64,000 bases of DNA from Pseudomonas inefficax (GCF_900277125.1 NZ_OPYN01000207.1:124001-188000), one strand, 5' to 3'. Shown: positions 45,927 to 54,947, counted from the first letter of the stretch. Notes: generated by a model not told the origin, from the letters alone. Numbers and translations are program-made.

Positions 45927-46739
45927 TTAGAACCTGGCTTTTGCGACCTCGATTTCGGTCCCGCGGATGATGGTGACCGCGCCACCGTCGTTACTGCGAT
46001 TTACCACCGGTTTTGGTTGGGGTTTGACTGCTGGCGATACGGCCTTCACCGGCTCGGCAGCAGCAACGGTTGGCGCCGGCTTCTGAGCATCCAGCGGATT
46101 ACGCAGGGCCAGTTGCAACTTCCCTTCCGATTGCGCCTTGACCAGGATTTCTGCCTCTTTCGCCGACATTTCCAGGGTCACCGCCCGCACTACCACCGGT
46201 TGGGTCTTGTCCGTCCCTGCCGTCTGATCCACGGCCAATACCCGCAGGTCCTGGAGGATAGTTCTGGACTCTGCGTCATTACTGCTGCCGTCACTTTGCC
46301 TGGTCGCCAGTACATCGACCCGGTTACCCGGCAAGAGGAACCCACCCACCCCGACCACGTCGTCCACTCGCACCGAAATGGCACGTTTGTCGGGGGCGAT
46401 CAACGAAGCCAGGGTGCTGCCACCCAAGTGCTCGGCCAGGCGGGCGCTGCGCAGCACGTCGCCGCGCAACAGGGCGAAGGTGGCGATCTTGCCCAGCACC
46501 TTTTCGTTACTGTCGAAGGCATCGTCTGGTACCGCGTCCTTGGGCATACGCACGATGGCGACCTGCTGGGCCTCGATCATCTGCCCGAACGGGATCTCCA
46601 CCGTGGCGACCACCACGTTCTTCATGTTGTCGTCCGGGACGGTGTTGAGCCGACCATCGAGCCAGTTGTTGGCCATCCAGGCGGCGCCGAGCCCCAACGT
46701 GAGGGATACGGCAATCAGGATCAGCGTACGGGCGCTCAT
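45927..46739 (-). CDS. rcpC: Tad periplasmic protein RcpC/CpaB
   Basis: This 270-residue protein has an N-terminal membrane anchor (ARTLILIAVSLTLGLGAAWM), a SAF domain (VVVATVEIPFGQMIEAQQVAIVRMPKDAVPDDAF) and a Flp-assembly domain with RAISVRVDDVVGVGGFLLPGNRVDVL. A Pro-rich tail follows. RcpC links the inner-membrane machinery to the secretin. The gene starts 12 bases after the AAA+ ATPase. Confidence 0.92.
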   Translation of the reverse strand: MSARTLILIAVSLTLGLGAAWMANNWLDGRLNTVPDDNMKNVVVATVEIPFGQMIEAQQVAIVRMPKDAVPDDAFDSNEKVLGKIATFALLRGDVLRSARLAEHLGGSTLASLIAPDKRAISVRVDDVVGVGGFLLPGNRVDVLATRQSDGSSNDAESRTILQDLRVLAVDQTAGTDKTQPVVVRAVTLEMSAKEAEILVKAQSEGKLQLALRNPLDAQKPAPTVAAAEPVKAVSPAVKPQPKPVVNRSNDGGAVTIIRGTEIEVAKARF

Positions 46740-46751
46740 ATCTGCATCTCC

Positions 46752-48086
46752 TTATCCAAGGAAGTCGATCTGCACGAAGTAGCTTTGCCAGGCCCATTTC
46801 AGTTCCTGCTCCGACAACGGCCCATCGCCGCCCAGGTAACGCTGGCGGTCAAGTGCCATGTTCAGCAGGTCACGAGGGTGGCAGGGCACGAGTGGCACGC
46901 CTTCGGCCTCGTACAGCGCCTGTAGCGCGTAACGCAACAGCAGCGGGTCGTAAGCCAGGCCCAGGCGTTCGCATTCCTGGCGCCAGATGCGTTCGTACTC
47001 ATCGACTTTCAGATAGCTGAACTGCAGCTTGTAGCCGATACGTCGCAAGAAGGCTTCGTCGGCCAGCTCCAGCGGGTTGAGGTTGGTGGAGAACACCAAC
47101 ACCAGATCGAACGGCAGCTCGCAATGGCGCCCGCCGCCCAGGTTGAGGAAGTCGCGCTTCTCTTCCATCGGCACGATCCAGCGGTTGAGCAATTCGGCCG
47201 GGGCCATGCGCTGGCGCCCCATATCGTCGATGATGAACAGGCCATTGCTGGCCTTGAGCTGCAAGGAGGCCTGGTACTGGCGGGTATTCGGATCGAAGCG
47301 GACATCCAGTTGCTCCATGCCCAGTTCGCCGCCCGTGATCACCACCGGGCGCTTACAGCGCACCAGCCGGCGATCGATGCCTTCGTTGAGCAACAGGCTG
47401 GTGGCTTGGCCCTCCTCCTCCAGGCGCTGATGCACCTGAGGGTCATACACTTCGATGACCGACTCATTGATCTCTATGGCATGCGGTACCCAGATGGCTT
47501 CGGCGAACAGACGAATCAACCGGCTGCTGACGTATGTCTTGCCGGTACCTGCAGGGCCATAAATCATGATGGTGCGCCCGGAGTTCAGCGCTACGCCCAG
47601 CTGATCGAGCATGCTGTCCGAGAGCACGACGCCAGTGAAGGCCGTGTGCATGTCCTGCATATTGATGCGGCCATGGTGGATGGTCTGCAGCTTGAGCAAG
47701 TCACGATAGGCACTCACCGGGAAGGGCGCCGCGCCGATATAGCCGCTGCGCGCCAGTGCATCGCGGGCGGTGGCACGGCCGCGCTCGGTCAGGCCGTAGC
47801 GCAGCACCTGCCCCCCCGTTTGTACACCGACCTGGCCCAGTACTTCGACCCGGCCATCCTTGCGCAGAAAGGCCAGCACTTCTTCCACTACCGCACCGGT
47901 CAGCGCCAGGCGCTCGACCAGACGTGACAGGTCCAGCGTACCGGCATCGTGCAAGTGCTTGCACAGCAAATCACCGAGAAAGCTTTCCGCCAGGCCAGTC
48001 TCACCGACTGTACGTGGCTGAGGTGCCAGGCTCTGCACTGCGTCCTTGTCACAGGCGCAGGCACCACTGTCTCTGAGTGCATACAT
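46752..48086 (-). CDS. Tad-locus AAA+ ATPase with N-terminal winged-helix-like domain
   Basis: This 444-residue soluble protein has an N-terminal Cys-containing segment (CACDKD near 10-15) and a winged-helix-like region at about 35-105 (LVERLALTGAVVEEVLAFLRKDGRVEV ... LRYGLTERGRATA). The AAA+ core has Walker A GPAGTGKT (177-184) and Walker B LFIIDD (283-288), with an arginine-finger region near DEAFLRRIGYKL. It is not a secretion ATPase, since TadA is separate. It may remodel a Tad component or act in regulation; the role is unknown. Confidence 0.75.
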   Translation of the reverse strand: MYALRDSGACACDKDAVQSLAPQPRTVGETGLAESFLGDLLCKHLHDAGTLDLSRLVERLALTGAVVEEVLAFLRKDGRVEVLGQVGVQTGGQVLRYGLTERGRATARDALARSGYIGAAPFPVSAYRDLLKLQTIHHGRINMQDMHTAFTGVVLSDSMLDQLGVALNSGRTIMIYGPAGTGKTYVSSRLIRLFAEAIWVPHAIEINESVIEVYDPQVHQRLEEEGQATSLLLNEGIDRRLVRCKRPVVITGGELGMEQLDVRFDPNTRQYQASLQLKASNGLFIIDDMGRQRMAPAELLNRWIVPMEEKRDFLNLGGGRHCELPFDLVLVFSTNLNPLELADEAFLRRIGYKLQFSYLKVDEYERIWRQECERLGLAYDPLLLRYALQALYEAEGVPLVPCHPRDLLNMALDRQRYLGGDGPLSEQELKWAWQSYFVQIDFLG

Positions 48087-48101
48087 TATTAGCCTCCCAG
48101 G

Positions 48102-48620
48102 CTATAGGCCTAGCGGCAGCCCAAACAGGCTGACAAGGGTTCCGGACAGGATCGCGACTGAATAAGGGAAAGGCTTACCTGCCACCTCATCCGCCTCCGG
48201 CGCAAAATAAGCCTGCGCCGTCAAGATCAACCAGTAGCGTTGTAACGTCTGTTTCAACTGCCCGCGCACGAGCACTATCAACATCCCGCACACGCCACCG
48301 GCAACAAGGCTAAGAAGTGCTGCCGAAAGTGCTTCATGCGGAGTAAGAAAAGTACCGACCATGGCCATCAGCTTGACGTCTCCGGCTGCCATGCCCCCCA
48401 GCGCGTACATCGGAACAAACACGGCAAAACCGATAAACATACCCACCACGCCATAACCCAGCCCGGTAAGTTCTGCGGAATAAACCTGGCCCGCCAGCCC
48501 CAAACCCAACCCCAGCAAGATCAACATGTTGGGGATGCGGTGGTTACGAAGATCCCCGACCACCGCAATACCCAGTAGCCCTAGCAGCACGACAATGGCG
48601 AACAGAGACTCTGTTGACAT
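48102..48620 (-). CDS. tadV: prepilin peptidase TadV/CpaA (A24 family)
   Basis: This 172-residue membrane aspartic protease has about six helices. It has one catalytic Asp at GIAVVGDLRNHRIPNMLIL and the second in GGMAAGDVKLMAMVGTFL, the conserved GD pair of A24 peptidases. It cleaves Flp and TadE-like pre-pilins before the hydrophobic helix. It lies 37 bases downstream of flp. Confidence 0.93.
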   Translation of the reverse strand: MSTESLFAIVVLLGLLGIAVVGDLRNHRIPNMLILLGLGLGLAGQVYSAELTGLGYGVVGMFIGFAVFVPMYALGGMAAGDVKLMAMVGTFLTPHEALSAALLSLVAGGVCGMLIVLVRGQLKQTLQRYWLILTAQAYFAPEADEVAGKPFPYSVAILSGTLVSLFGLPLGL

Positions 48621-48657
48621 TGCTGCATCCCCCTTGGGGCTTAGTTAAGGATTTGGT

Positions 48658-48849
48658 TCAAGCGGTCGTGCCGCCAAGCGCAGTAATCAGCGCATTGATC
48701 TTTACCTTCACCGCGGCCCCCAAGTTAGTAAATGCAGTAATCAGGGTGGCGGCAACCAAGCCACCTGCTATCGCATACTCCACAACGGTCAAGCCATTTT
48801 CATCTTCGACGAACTTCATCACCGAAGTCTTGATTGTTTGCAGATTCAT
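48658..48849 (-). CDS. flp: Flp-type major pilin
   Basis: This 63-residue pre-pilin has a charged leader and the processing site ENG-LTVVEYAIAGGLVAATLI, with cleavage after Gly and Glu at +5. A single hydrophobic helix and a short Gly/Ala-rich tail follow. This is the canonical Flp subfamily of type IVb pilins. It is the first gene of the tad operon; the long upstream region carries regulatory repeats. Confidence 0.93.
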   Translation of the reverse strand: MNLQTIKTSVMKFVEDENGLTVVEYAIAGGLVAATLITAFTNLGAAVKVKINALITALGGTTA

Positions 48850-48942
48850 TTCGCTCACCTCGCTAAGGACATTATTTTTATTCCCGGGCAGTGGTGTTTG
48901 CACTACCTGATGGGAATCCTAGTCAGGGGGTGACGGTAGGGG

Positions 48943-48979
48943 TTAGGAGATTTTTGCGAATCGCTAGGACTTTTTTGCG
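48943..48979 (-). promoter_or_regulatory. 21-bp-period direct repeat upstream of flp
   Basis: TTAGGAGATTTTTGCG (48943-48958) and CTAGGACTTTTTTGCG (48964-48979) match at 13 of 16 positions and start 21 bases apart. This is the two-helical-turn spacing used by AraC-family activators. It lies about 95-130 bases upstream of flp, with the AraC-type regulator gene divergent on the other side. The other parts of the 449-base gap (48850-49298) show no gene. Confidence 0.45.
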
Positions 48980-49298
48980 GCCATTGGCCAGTATCGAAAG
49001 GTGGACAAGGCCACCAGTAAAACAGGCCGGAAAGCCCGAATATGAGAAGCACTTCCGTGTGCATTTGCAGCTGGCTCAGGGAAAGTTTCTGGCACGTTTG
49101 TTCAAAGCCGACAAGCGGTCGCCATGATCAAAGACCATCCGGACTGCGGAACCTGTCTAACATCAGGGTTTTACAAAACGCATAGAACCACTTGAGCAAA
49201 AACGATCTACGTCAATAACCAAATTGCTCGGCGACTTAATAGTGTTTTGACAATACTGCTGCTCGTAGGGAAACTCCCCAGCACAAGGTTAAGTCACG

Positions 49299-50177
49299 AT
49301 GTCTGACCCGGGCATAAAGCCGCTGTTGTTGTGGTTCGATCTGACACGCGATCATTCCACCGAAGCGCTGATGGCGCAGTTCAGCCATGTCTGCGATTGC
49401 AAACTGGCGAAAGCCGTCGCGCAATCCGAACGCCAGCAGGCAGACATGATCTGCATGCATTTCGATCGCCCCGACACCCTCAACCTCAACCTGCTGCTGG
49501 AAGTGAAGCGCAACTCACCGTCCATCCCGGTCACCATGTTCACCGTGCAGCACTCCGAAGAGTTGGCTGTCTGGGCCATGCGTTCGCGGGTCTGGGAATA
49601 TTTGGTATTGCCGCTGACAAGCGGTGAGAAAAGCCGCTACATCGATGTACTCAAGCAGCTTTGCGACATCCGCCGCGCCAGTAAGAGTTCAGGCAATGCG
49701 CAGCGCATCGATCACCTTCCCTCCTTGCCGGACAGCATTCGCCTGACCGGCGAACACCACAAGCACCAGGCGCTCAGCAAGGTGATGCCGTACATCGATC
49801 AGCACTTTCGCGAATGCGTCGATCAAAAGGACCTCGCGCAGCGCTGCGGCATGACCACGGCCCGTTTCAGCCGGCTGTTCAAAGAGGTCAACGGCGTCGG
49901 GTTTCTGGACTACATCCTGAGCAAGCGCATGAACCTGGCCATGGACCTGCTCGTCAACAGCCAGATGCCGATTACCAGCATCGGTTACGAGGCCGGCTTC
50001 AAGGACCCGTCCTACTTCGCCCGCACCTTCAAGCAGGTCAGCAACTGCACGCCCAGCGAATACCGCCAGGCCCGCCAGCTCGGAGCGTCGACCAGCGAAA
50101 CCGAGCCCCTGAAAGGTTCAAATGCGCCACTGCTGGATAACGCGTTACCGAGTGCGGCGCTTCACAAGAGCCGCTGA
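49299..50177 (+). CDS. AraC-family regulator with degenerate receiver domain, probable tad regulator
   Basis: This 292-residue protein has an N-terminal receiver-like domain (about 5-120) and a C-terminal AraC HTH domain (about 155-260: VDQKDLAQRCGMTTARFSRLFKEV, PITSIGYEAGFKDPSYFARTFKQV, TPSEYRQ). The receiver lacks key residues: the phosphoacceptor position aligns to H54 (ADMICMHFDRP), the first acidic-pocket residue is F13 and the conserved Lys is L104 (YLVLPL). It is divergent from flp and probably controls the Tad operon independently of phosphorylation. Confidence 0.82.
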   Translation: MSDPGIKPLLLWFDLTRDHSTEALMAQFSHVCDCKLAKAVAQSERQQADMICMHFDRPDTLNLNLLLEVKRNSPSIPVTMFTVQHSEELAVWAMRSRVWEYLVLPLTSGEKSRYIDVLKQLCDIRRASKSSGNAQRIDHLPSLPDSIRLTGEHHKHQALSKVMPYIDQHFRECVDQKDLAQRCGMTTARFSRLFKEVNGVGFLDYILSKRMNLAMDLLVNSQMPITSIGYEAGFKDPSYFARTFKQVSNCTPSEYRQARQLGASTSETEPLKGSNAPLLDNALPSAALHKSR

Positions 50178-50181
50178 AGAA

Positions 50182-51405
50182 TCACACGGCAGGCAGCAAC
50201 CCATCCGCCCGCAACAAGGTCTCCAGGCAATGCTCCTGCACCCCATAGAAAGCCTTGAGCTGCCCGATCTTTTCCAGCAACGCCCCGTTGTCCCCCACCT
50301 GCCGCCGCTTCACCGCAAGAATCATCTTGTTCTTGTTGGTGTGCTCCAGCGAGATGAATTCGAACACCTTGGTCTCGTACCCGCAGGCTTCCAGGTAAAG
50401 CGCGCGCAGGCTGTCGGTCAGCATCTCGGCCTGCTGGCCCAGGTGCAGGCCGTACTGCAGCATCGGTTGCAACAACCCGGGGCTGTGCAGTTGCGGGCGG
50501 ATCTGCTTGTGGCAGCACGGCGAACACATGATGATCGCGGCGTTGCAGCGGATGCCGGTATGGATGGCGTAGTCGGTGGCGATGTCGCAGGCATGCAGGG
50601 CGATCATCACTTCGATGGCTTCGGGCACCACGCTGCGCACATCGCCACACTGGAATTCCAGGCCTGGGTGCTCCAGGCGCAAGGCGGCGGCGTTGCACAG
50701 GTCGACCATGTCCTGGCGCAGCTCGACGCCGGTTACCTGTGCGTCGCGGCCCAGGCTGTTGCGCAGGTAGTCGTGCATGGCAAAGGTCAGGTAGCCCTTG
50801 CCAGAGCCGAAGTCGGCCACCCGCAGCGCCTGCTCCGCCGGCACCGGGGCACTGGCCAGGGCATGGTCGAAGACTTCGATGAACTTGTTGATCTGCTTCC
50901 ATTTGCGCGACATGGACGGAATCAGCGCACCTTGTGCGTCAGTCACGCCCAGGTCACGCAGGAACGGCCGCGACAGCTCCAGATAACGCTTTTTCTCGCG
51001 GTCATGGCCACTGCTGCTGGCAGCTTCGCGTGGTGCCTGTGCGCCGTGGCGCTGGAGCATTGGCTTGCCTTTCTTGCTGAAAGTCAACTGCACTTCACCG
51101 TCGGCGTCGAACAGGTGGGCGTTGCGGAAGCTGTCCGGCAGCAGCTCGCCGACCAGCGCCTGAGCCTGGTCCAGCGCCAGGTTGCGGGTGATGTCGCGGG
51201 TCTGGTGGCGGTAGACCAGCGACAGGCACGGCTGGCCCTTGACCTGCAGCGGCTTGGCGATGATCCGTTGCAAGGTCTGGTCGGCACCCACATGGCGCGC
51301 CAAAACCAGTTTGACCAGGGTATTGCCATGCAGGGCGGCGTTCAGCAGGTCGAGAAACTGGGTGCGCGCATCCGGCGCGGAGGGGGCGGAAGAACTGGCG
51401 GACAT
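50182..51405 (-). CDS. class I SAM-dependent methyltransferase
   Basis: This 407-residue protein has a C-terminal Rossmann methyltransferase domain with motif I VADFGSGKGYLTFAMHDYL, motif II TGVELRQDM, motif IV VMIALHACDIATDYAI, and a Cys cluster IIMCSPCCHKQI. The N-terminal 150 residues are basic and without recognised family. The pattern matches the Methyltransf_32 group of putative RNA or glutathione-linked methyltransferases; the substrate is unknown. It ends 4 bases from the convergent AraC-type gene. I chose ATG 51405. Confidence 0.82.
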   Translation of the reverse strand: MSASSSAPSAPDARTQFLDLLNAALHGNTLVKLVLARHVGADQTLQRIIAKPLQVKGQPCLSLVYRHQTRDITRNLALDQAQALVGELLPDSFRNAHLFDADGEVQLTFSKKGKPMLQRHGAQAPREAASSSGHDREKKRYLELSRPFLRDLGVTDAQGALIPSMSRKWKQINKFIEVFDHALASAPVPAEQALRVADFGSGKGYLTFAMHDYLRNSLGRDAQVTGVELRQDMVDLCNAAALRLEHPGLEFQCGDVRSVVPEAIEVMIALHACDIATDYAIHTGIRCNAAIIMCSPCCHKQIRPQLHSPGLLQPMLQYGLHLGQQAEMLTDSLRALYLEACGYETKVFEFISLEHTNKNKMILAVKRRQVGDNGALLEKIGQLKAFYGVQEHCLETLLRADGLLPAV

Positions 51406-51548
51406 GGAGAAACGGTGCCTCGGATAGCGGGGAGCGCATGGCGCAATGCACACATTCTACAGGGTGGCTAACTTCCTGTGGGAGATCGCCCAGTCCTTTG
51501 GGCTGCGCTGTCGCGTAGAGAACTGAATTCGCAAGCGGTACGCGTACC

Positions 51549-51635
51549 CTGTGGGAGCGGCTTTAGCCGCGAAGAATCCAACGCAGTGCATGGCACCGGC
51601 TGCGCCGGTGTTCGCGGCTAAAGCCGCTCCCACAG
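51549..51635. repeat. REP pair, GGCTTTAGCCGCG type
   Basis: Inverted copies with the GGCTTTAGCCGCG stem and the CTGTGGGAGC/GCTCCCACAG module lie between the methyltransferase promoter and the convergent end of the TPM-domain gene. The middle carries a CACCGGC/GCCGGTG hairpin. The rest of the 300-base gap is empty. Confidence 0.88.
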
Positions 51636-51705
51636 AGTCCCTGCTGATTCAATGAGTTATGTGCAGTTCCATGGGAGCGGGCGTGTCAAGCCATCGGGCT
51701 TCGGC

Positions 51706-52323
51706 TCAATCGATAATCACCAACCGGTTGGGCAACTCGTTACGCGCATGGGTAGGCGGCACATGCTCGCTGAGCAGTTCGCCGCACGCCTCGATGCACT
51801 CGACAAACCCCTGCAAGGTGCGGCCCTGGCGTACCTGTTCGGCAAGGCGGGCGACGATGGCTGCGCGGGCGGTGGCATCCAGATGGTGCTCGATACCACG
51901 GTCGACCAGGATCTCCACATGCCGCTCCGCCTCGCTGACGAAGATCAGTACGCCCGTGGCACCAGCAGTGCGCTGCAGGTTCTGTTCGCGAAACTGCTGG
52001 CGGGCCAGGCGCGAGGCGCGCCAGCGGCGCAGGGCCCGGGGGATCAGCCAGCCGGCCAGGCGCGGGCTGCGCAGCAGCAGGCACAAGCCGACGAACAGCA
52101 GCACATTGGCTACCAGCAAGCCACGCACGCTGGGCCAACCCAGCAGCCAGTGCAACAGGCCCGGCACGGCCAGCGCCAGCACGGCGGCCCAGAACAAGGG
52201 CCAGTAGGCATAGTCGTCGGCCCGGCGGGCCAGCACCGTCACCAGTTCGGCATCGGTGCGCCGTTCGGCACGGGCAATGGCTTCGGCGATCTGGCGCTGA
52301 TGGTATTCGTCGAGGGGTGTCAT
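51706..52323 (-). CDS. TPM-domain membrane protein
   Basis: This 205-residue protein begins MTPLDEYHQRQIAEAIARAERRTDAELVTVLARRADDY, the start of a TPM (YgcG/Psb32-like) domain. It has two hydrophobic segments (about 43-60 and 68-88) and then a second part with GVLIFVSEAERHVEILVDRGIEHHL. This is the short membrane-spanning type of TPM protein found in many proteobacteria. The role is unknown. It is divergent from bglX across a 186-base gap. Confidence 0.82.
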   Translation of the reverse strand: MTPLDEYHQRQIAEAIARAERRTDAELVTVLARRADDYAYWPLFWAAVLALAVPGLLHWLLGWPSVRGLLVANVLLFVGLCLLLRSPRLAGWLIPRALRRWRASRLARQQFREQNLQRTAGATGVLIFVSEAERHVEILVDRGIEHHLDATARAAIVARLAEQVRQGRTLQGFVECIEACGELLSEHVPPTHARNELPNRLVIID

Positions 52324-52509
52324 GCCGTCGGTCTCTTGAGCGTTCTTATAGTTGTTGTCCCGGCATTCGGGGCTTCGTCCGCAAGCGACATATTCAGGCA
52401 TAATCCGCCGCTGGAAGAAATGCCTGCAAATCGTACAACAATAGCCGCCTGAAAACTCCGGCCGCGCGCGTATCTCCGTGGATACGGCAGAGGCCCCACA
52501 ACGGAATTG

Positions 52510-54801
52510 ATGATGAAACTGTCTTTGCTGGGCCTGGCCATGGGCCTTGCCAGTCAGGCGGCCCTCGCCGCCCCCTCCGCCCCGCCCCTGCAGGACAAGC
52601 AGGCGTTCATCGAACATCTGATCAGCCAGATGACCGAAGCCGAGAAAATCGGCCAGCTGCGCCTGATCAGCATCGGCCCGGAAATGCCCCGCGACAAGAT
52701 TCGCGAGGAAATTGCCGCCGGCCGCATCGGTGGCACCTTCAACTCGCGTACCGCGCCCGAGAACCGGCCGATGCAGGACGCGGCCATGCGCAGCCGCCTG
52801 AAGATCCCGATGTTCTTCGCCTACGATACCGTCCACGGCGAACGCACCATTTTCCCGATCGGCCTGGGCATGGCCGCGACCTGGGACATGGACGCCGTCG
52901 CCAAGGTCGGCCGCACCGCCGCCATCGAAGCCGCGGCCGACGCCCTGGACATGACCTTCGCACCGATGGTCGACATCGCCCGCGACCCGCGCTGGGGCCG
53001 CACCAGTGAAGGCTTCGGCGAAGACACCTACCTGACCTCGAAGATCGGTCAGGTGATGGTCCGCTCGTTCCAGGGCAGCAGCCCGGCCAACCCTGACAGC
53101 ATCATGGCCATCGTCAAGCACTTCGCCCTGTATGGCGCGGTGGAAGGCGGGCGCGACTACAACACGGTCGATATGAGCCTGCCAAAAATGTACAACGACT
53201 ACCTGCCGCCCTACCGCGCCGCGCTCGACGCCGGTGCCGGCGGGGTGATGGTTGCATTGAACTCGATCAACGGCGTGCCGGCCACTTCCAACACCTGGCT
53301 GATGAACGACCTGCTGCGCAAGGAGTGGGGCTTCAAGGGCGTGACCATCAGCGACCACGGTGCCATTCAGGAGCTGATCCGCCATGGCGTCGCCCGCGAT
53401 GGCCGCGAAGCCGCCAAGTTGGCGATCAAGGCCGGCATCGACATGAGCATGAACGACACCCTGTATGGCGAAGAGCTGCCAGGCCTGCTGAAGTCCGGCG
53501 AAGTGACCCAGGGCGAGCTGGACCAGGCGGTACGCGAAGTGCTGGGTGCCAAGTACGACATGGGCCTGTTCAAGGACCCGTACGTGCGCATCGGCAAGGC
53601 CGAAACCGACCTGAAGGACTACTACGGCAACGACCGCCTGCACCGCGACGCCGCGCGTGACGTGGCGCGCCGCAGCCTGGTGCTGCTGGAAAACCGCAAC
53701 CAGACCCTGCCGCTGAAAAAGGCCGGCACCATCGCCCTGGTCGGCCCGCTGGCCGATGCCCCGATCGACATGATGGGCAGCTGGGCTGCCGACGGCAAAC
53801 CAGCGCACTCGGTGACCGTGCGCGAAGGCCTGCGCCGCGCCGTGGAGGGCAAGGCCAAGCTGGTCTACGCCAAAGGTTCCAACGTCACCGGCGACAAGGC
53901 GATGTTCGATTACCTGAACTTCCTCAACTTCGATGCCCCGGAAATCGTCGACGATCCGCGCCCGCCTGCGGTGCTGATCGACGAGGCGGTGAAGGCGGCG
54001 AAGCAGTCCGATGTGGTGGTTGCAGTGGTCGGCGAATCCCGCGGCATGTCCCATGAGTCGTCGAGCCGTACCACCCTGGAAATCCCGGCCAGCCAGCGGG
54101 AGCTGATCAAGGCCCTGGAGGCCACCGGCAAGCCGCTGGTGCTGGTGCTGATGAACGGCCGTCCACTGTCGATTGCCTGGGAGCGCGAGCAGGCCGACGC
54201 CATCCTCGAAACCTGGTTCGCCGGTACCGAAGGCGGCAACGCGATCGCCGATGTGCTGTTCGGCGATTACAACCCGTCCGGCAAGCTGGCCATCACCTTC
54301 CCGCGCTCGGTCGGGCAGATCCCGATGTACTACAACCACACCCGTATTGGCCGGCCCTTCACGCCGGGCAAGCCAGGCAACTACACCTCGCAGTACTTCG
54401 AAGAGCCCAATGGCCCGCTGTACCCGTTCGGCTATGGCCTGAGCTACAGCAGCTTCGAGCTGTCGGGGCTGAAGCTGTCGAACAAGGACCTCAAGCGTGG
54501 CGACACGCTGGAAGCCAAGGTGACGGTGAAGAACACCGGCAAGGTAGCAGGCGAGACCGTGGTGCAGTTGTACCTGCAGGATGTATCGGCATCGATGAGC
54601 CGCCCGGTGAAAGAACTGAAGAACTTCCAGAAACTGATGCTCAAGCCTGGCGAGTCGCGCACGTTGAGCTTCCGCATCAGTGAAGAAGACCTGAAGTTCT
54701 ACAATGGCCAACTGCAGCGGGTTGCCGAGCCAGGGGAGTTCAATGTCCAGGTCGGGCTGGATTCCCAGGCGGTGCAGCAGCAGAGCTTTGAATTGCTGTA
54801 A
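52510..54801 (+). CDS. bglX: periplasmic beta-glucosidase BglX (GH3)
   Basis: BglX hydrolyses beta-glucosides in the periplasm. The 763-residue protein has a signal peptide (LASQAALA), a GH3 N-terminal barrel with FAYDTVHGERTIFPIGLG and the nucleophile Asp in GVTISDHGAIQELIRHG, a GH3 C-terminal domain (VVVAVVGESRGMSHESSSR) and a fibronectin III-like C-terminal domain (GDTLEAKVTVKNTGKVAGETVVQLY). I chose ATG 52510; an in-frame ATG one codon later is equivalent. Confidence 0.95.
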   Translation: MMKLSLLGLAMGLASQAALAAPSAPPLQDKQAFIEHLISQMTEAEKIGQLRLISIGPEMPRDKIREEIAAGRIGGTFNSRTAPENRPMQDAAMRSRLKIPMFFAYDTVHGERTIFPIGLGMAATWDMDAVAKVGRTAAIEAAADALDMTFAPMVDIARDPRWGRTSEGFGEDTYLTSKIGQVMVRSFQGSSPANPDSIMAIVKHFALYGAVEGGRDYNTVDMSLPKMYNDYLPPYRAALDAGAGGVMVALNSINGVPATSNTWLMNDLLRKEWGFKGVTISDHGAIQELIRHGVARDGREAAKLAIKAGIDMSMNDTLYGEELPGLLKSGEVTQGELDQAVREVLGAKYDMGLFKDPYVRIGKAETDLKDYYGNDRLHRDAARDVARRSLVLLENRNQTLPLKKAGTIALVGPLADAPIDMMGSWAADGKPAHSVTVREGLRRAVEGKAKLVYAKGSNVTGDKAMFDYLNFLNFDAPEIVDDPRPPAVLIDEAVKAAKQSDVVVAVVGESRGMSHESSSRTTLEIPASQRELIKALEATGKPLVLVLMNGRPLSIAWEREQADAILETWFAGTEGGNAIADVLFGDYNPSGKLAITFPRSVGQIPMYYNHTRIGRPFTPGKPGNYTSQYFEEPNGPLYPFGYGLSYSSFELSGLKLSNKDLKRGDTLEAKVTVKNTGKVAGETVVQLYLQDVSASMSRPVKELKNFQKLMLKPGESRTLSFRISEEDLKFYNGQLQRVAEPGEFNVQVGLDSQAVQQQSFELL

Positions 54802-54821
54802 CTGACAGGTTTGCCTGTACC

Positions 54822-54917
54822 AGCCCTTTCGCGGGTAAACCCGCTCCCACAGGTACTCCGCAAGAAGATGACCTGCGCGATACCTGTGGGAGCGGGTTCA
54901 CCCGCGAAGAGGCCGGC
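54822..54917. repeat. REP pair, GCGGGTAAACCCGC type
   Basis: An inverted REP pair lies between co-directional bglX and dctB; the second copy has one base change (GCGGGTTCACCCGC). It probably ends bglX transcription before dctBD. Confidence 0.88.
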
Positions 54918-54947
54918 CCCGATATCCAATCATCCGGATCCGCCCCC

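Noticed and set aside
36037..48849. Tad locus as a type II or type III secretion system
   Set aside because: The Flp pilin, TadV, TadZ and TadE-like pseudopilins identify a Tad pilus; no GspD/GspE-type set or needle proteins are present.
48891..49127. A 78-residue plus-strand open frame upstream of the AraC-type regulator
   Set aside because: It has no Shine-Dalgarno sequence, overlaps the candidate flp control repeats, and its composition does not resemble a protein family.
51706..54711. A 1001-residue minus-strand open frame across bglX
   Set aside because: It is a high-GC shadow of bglX. Only its last 205 codons (from ATG 52323) form the real TPM-domain gene; the rest is low-complexity His/Gln/Gly-rich sequence.
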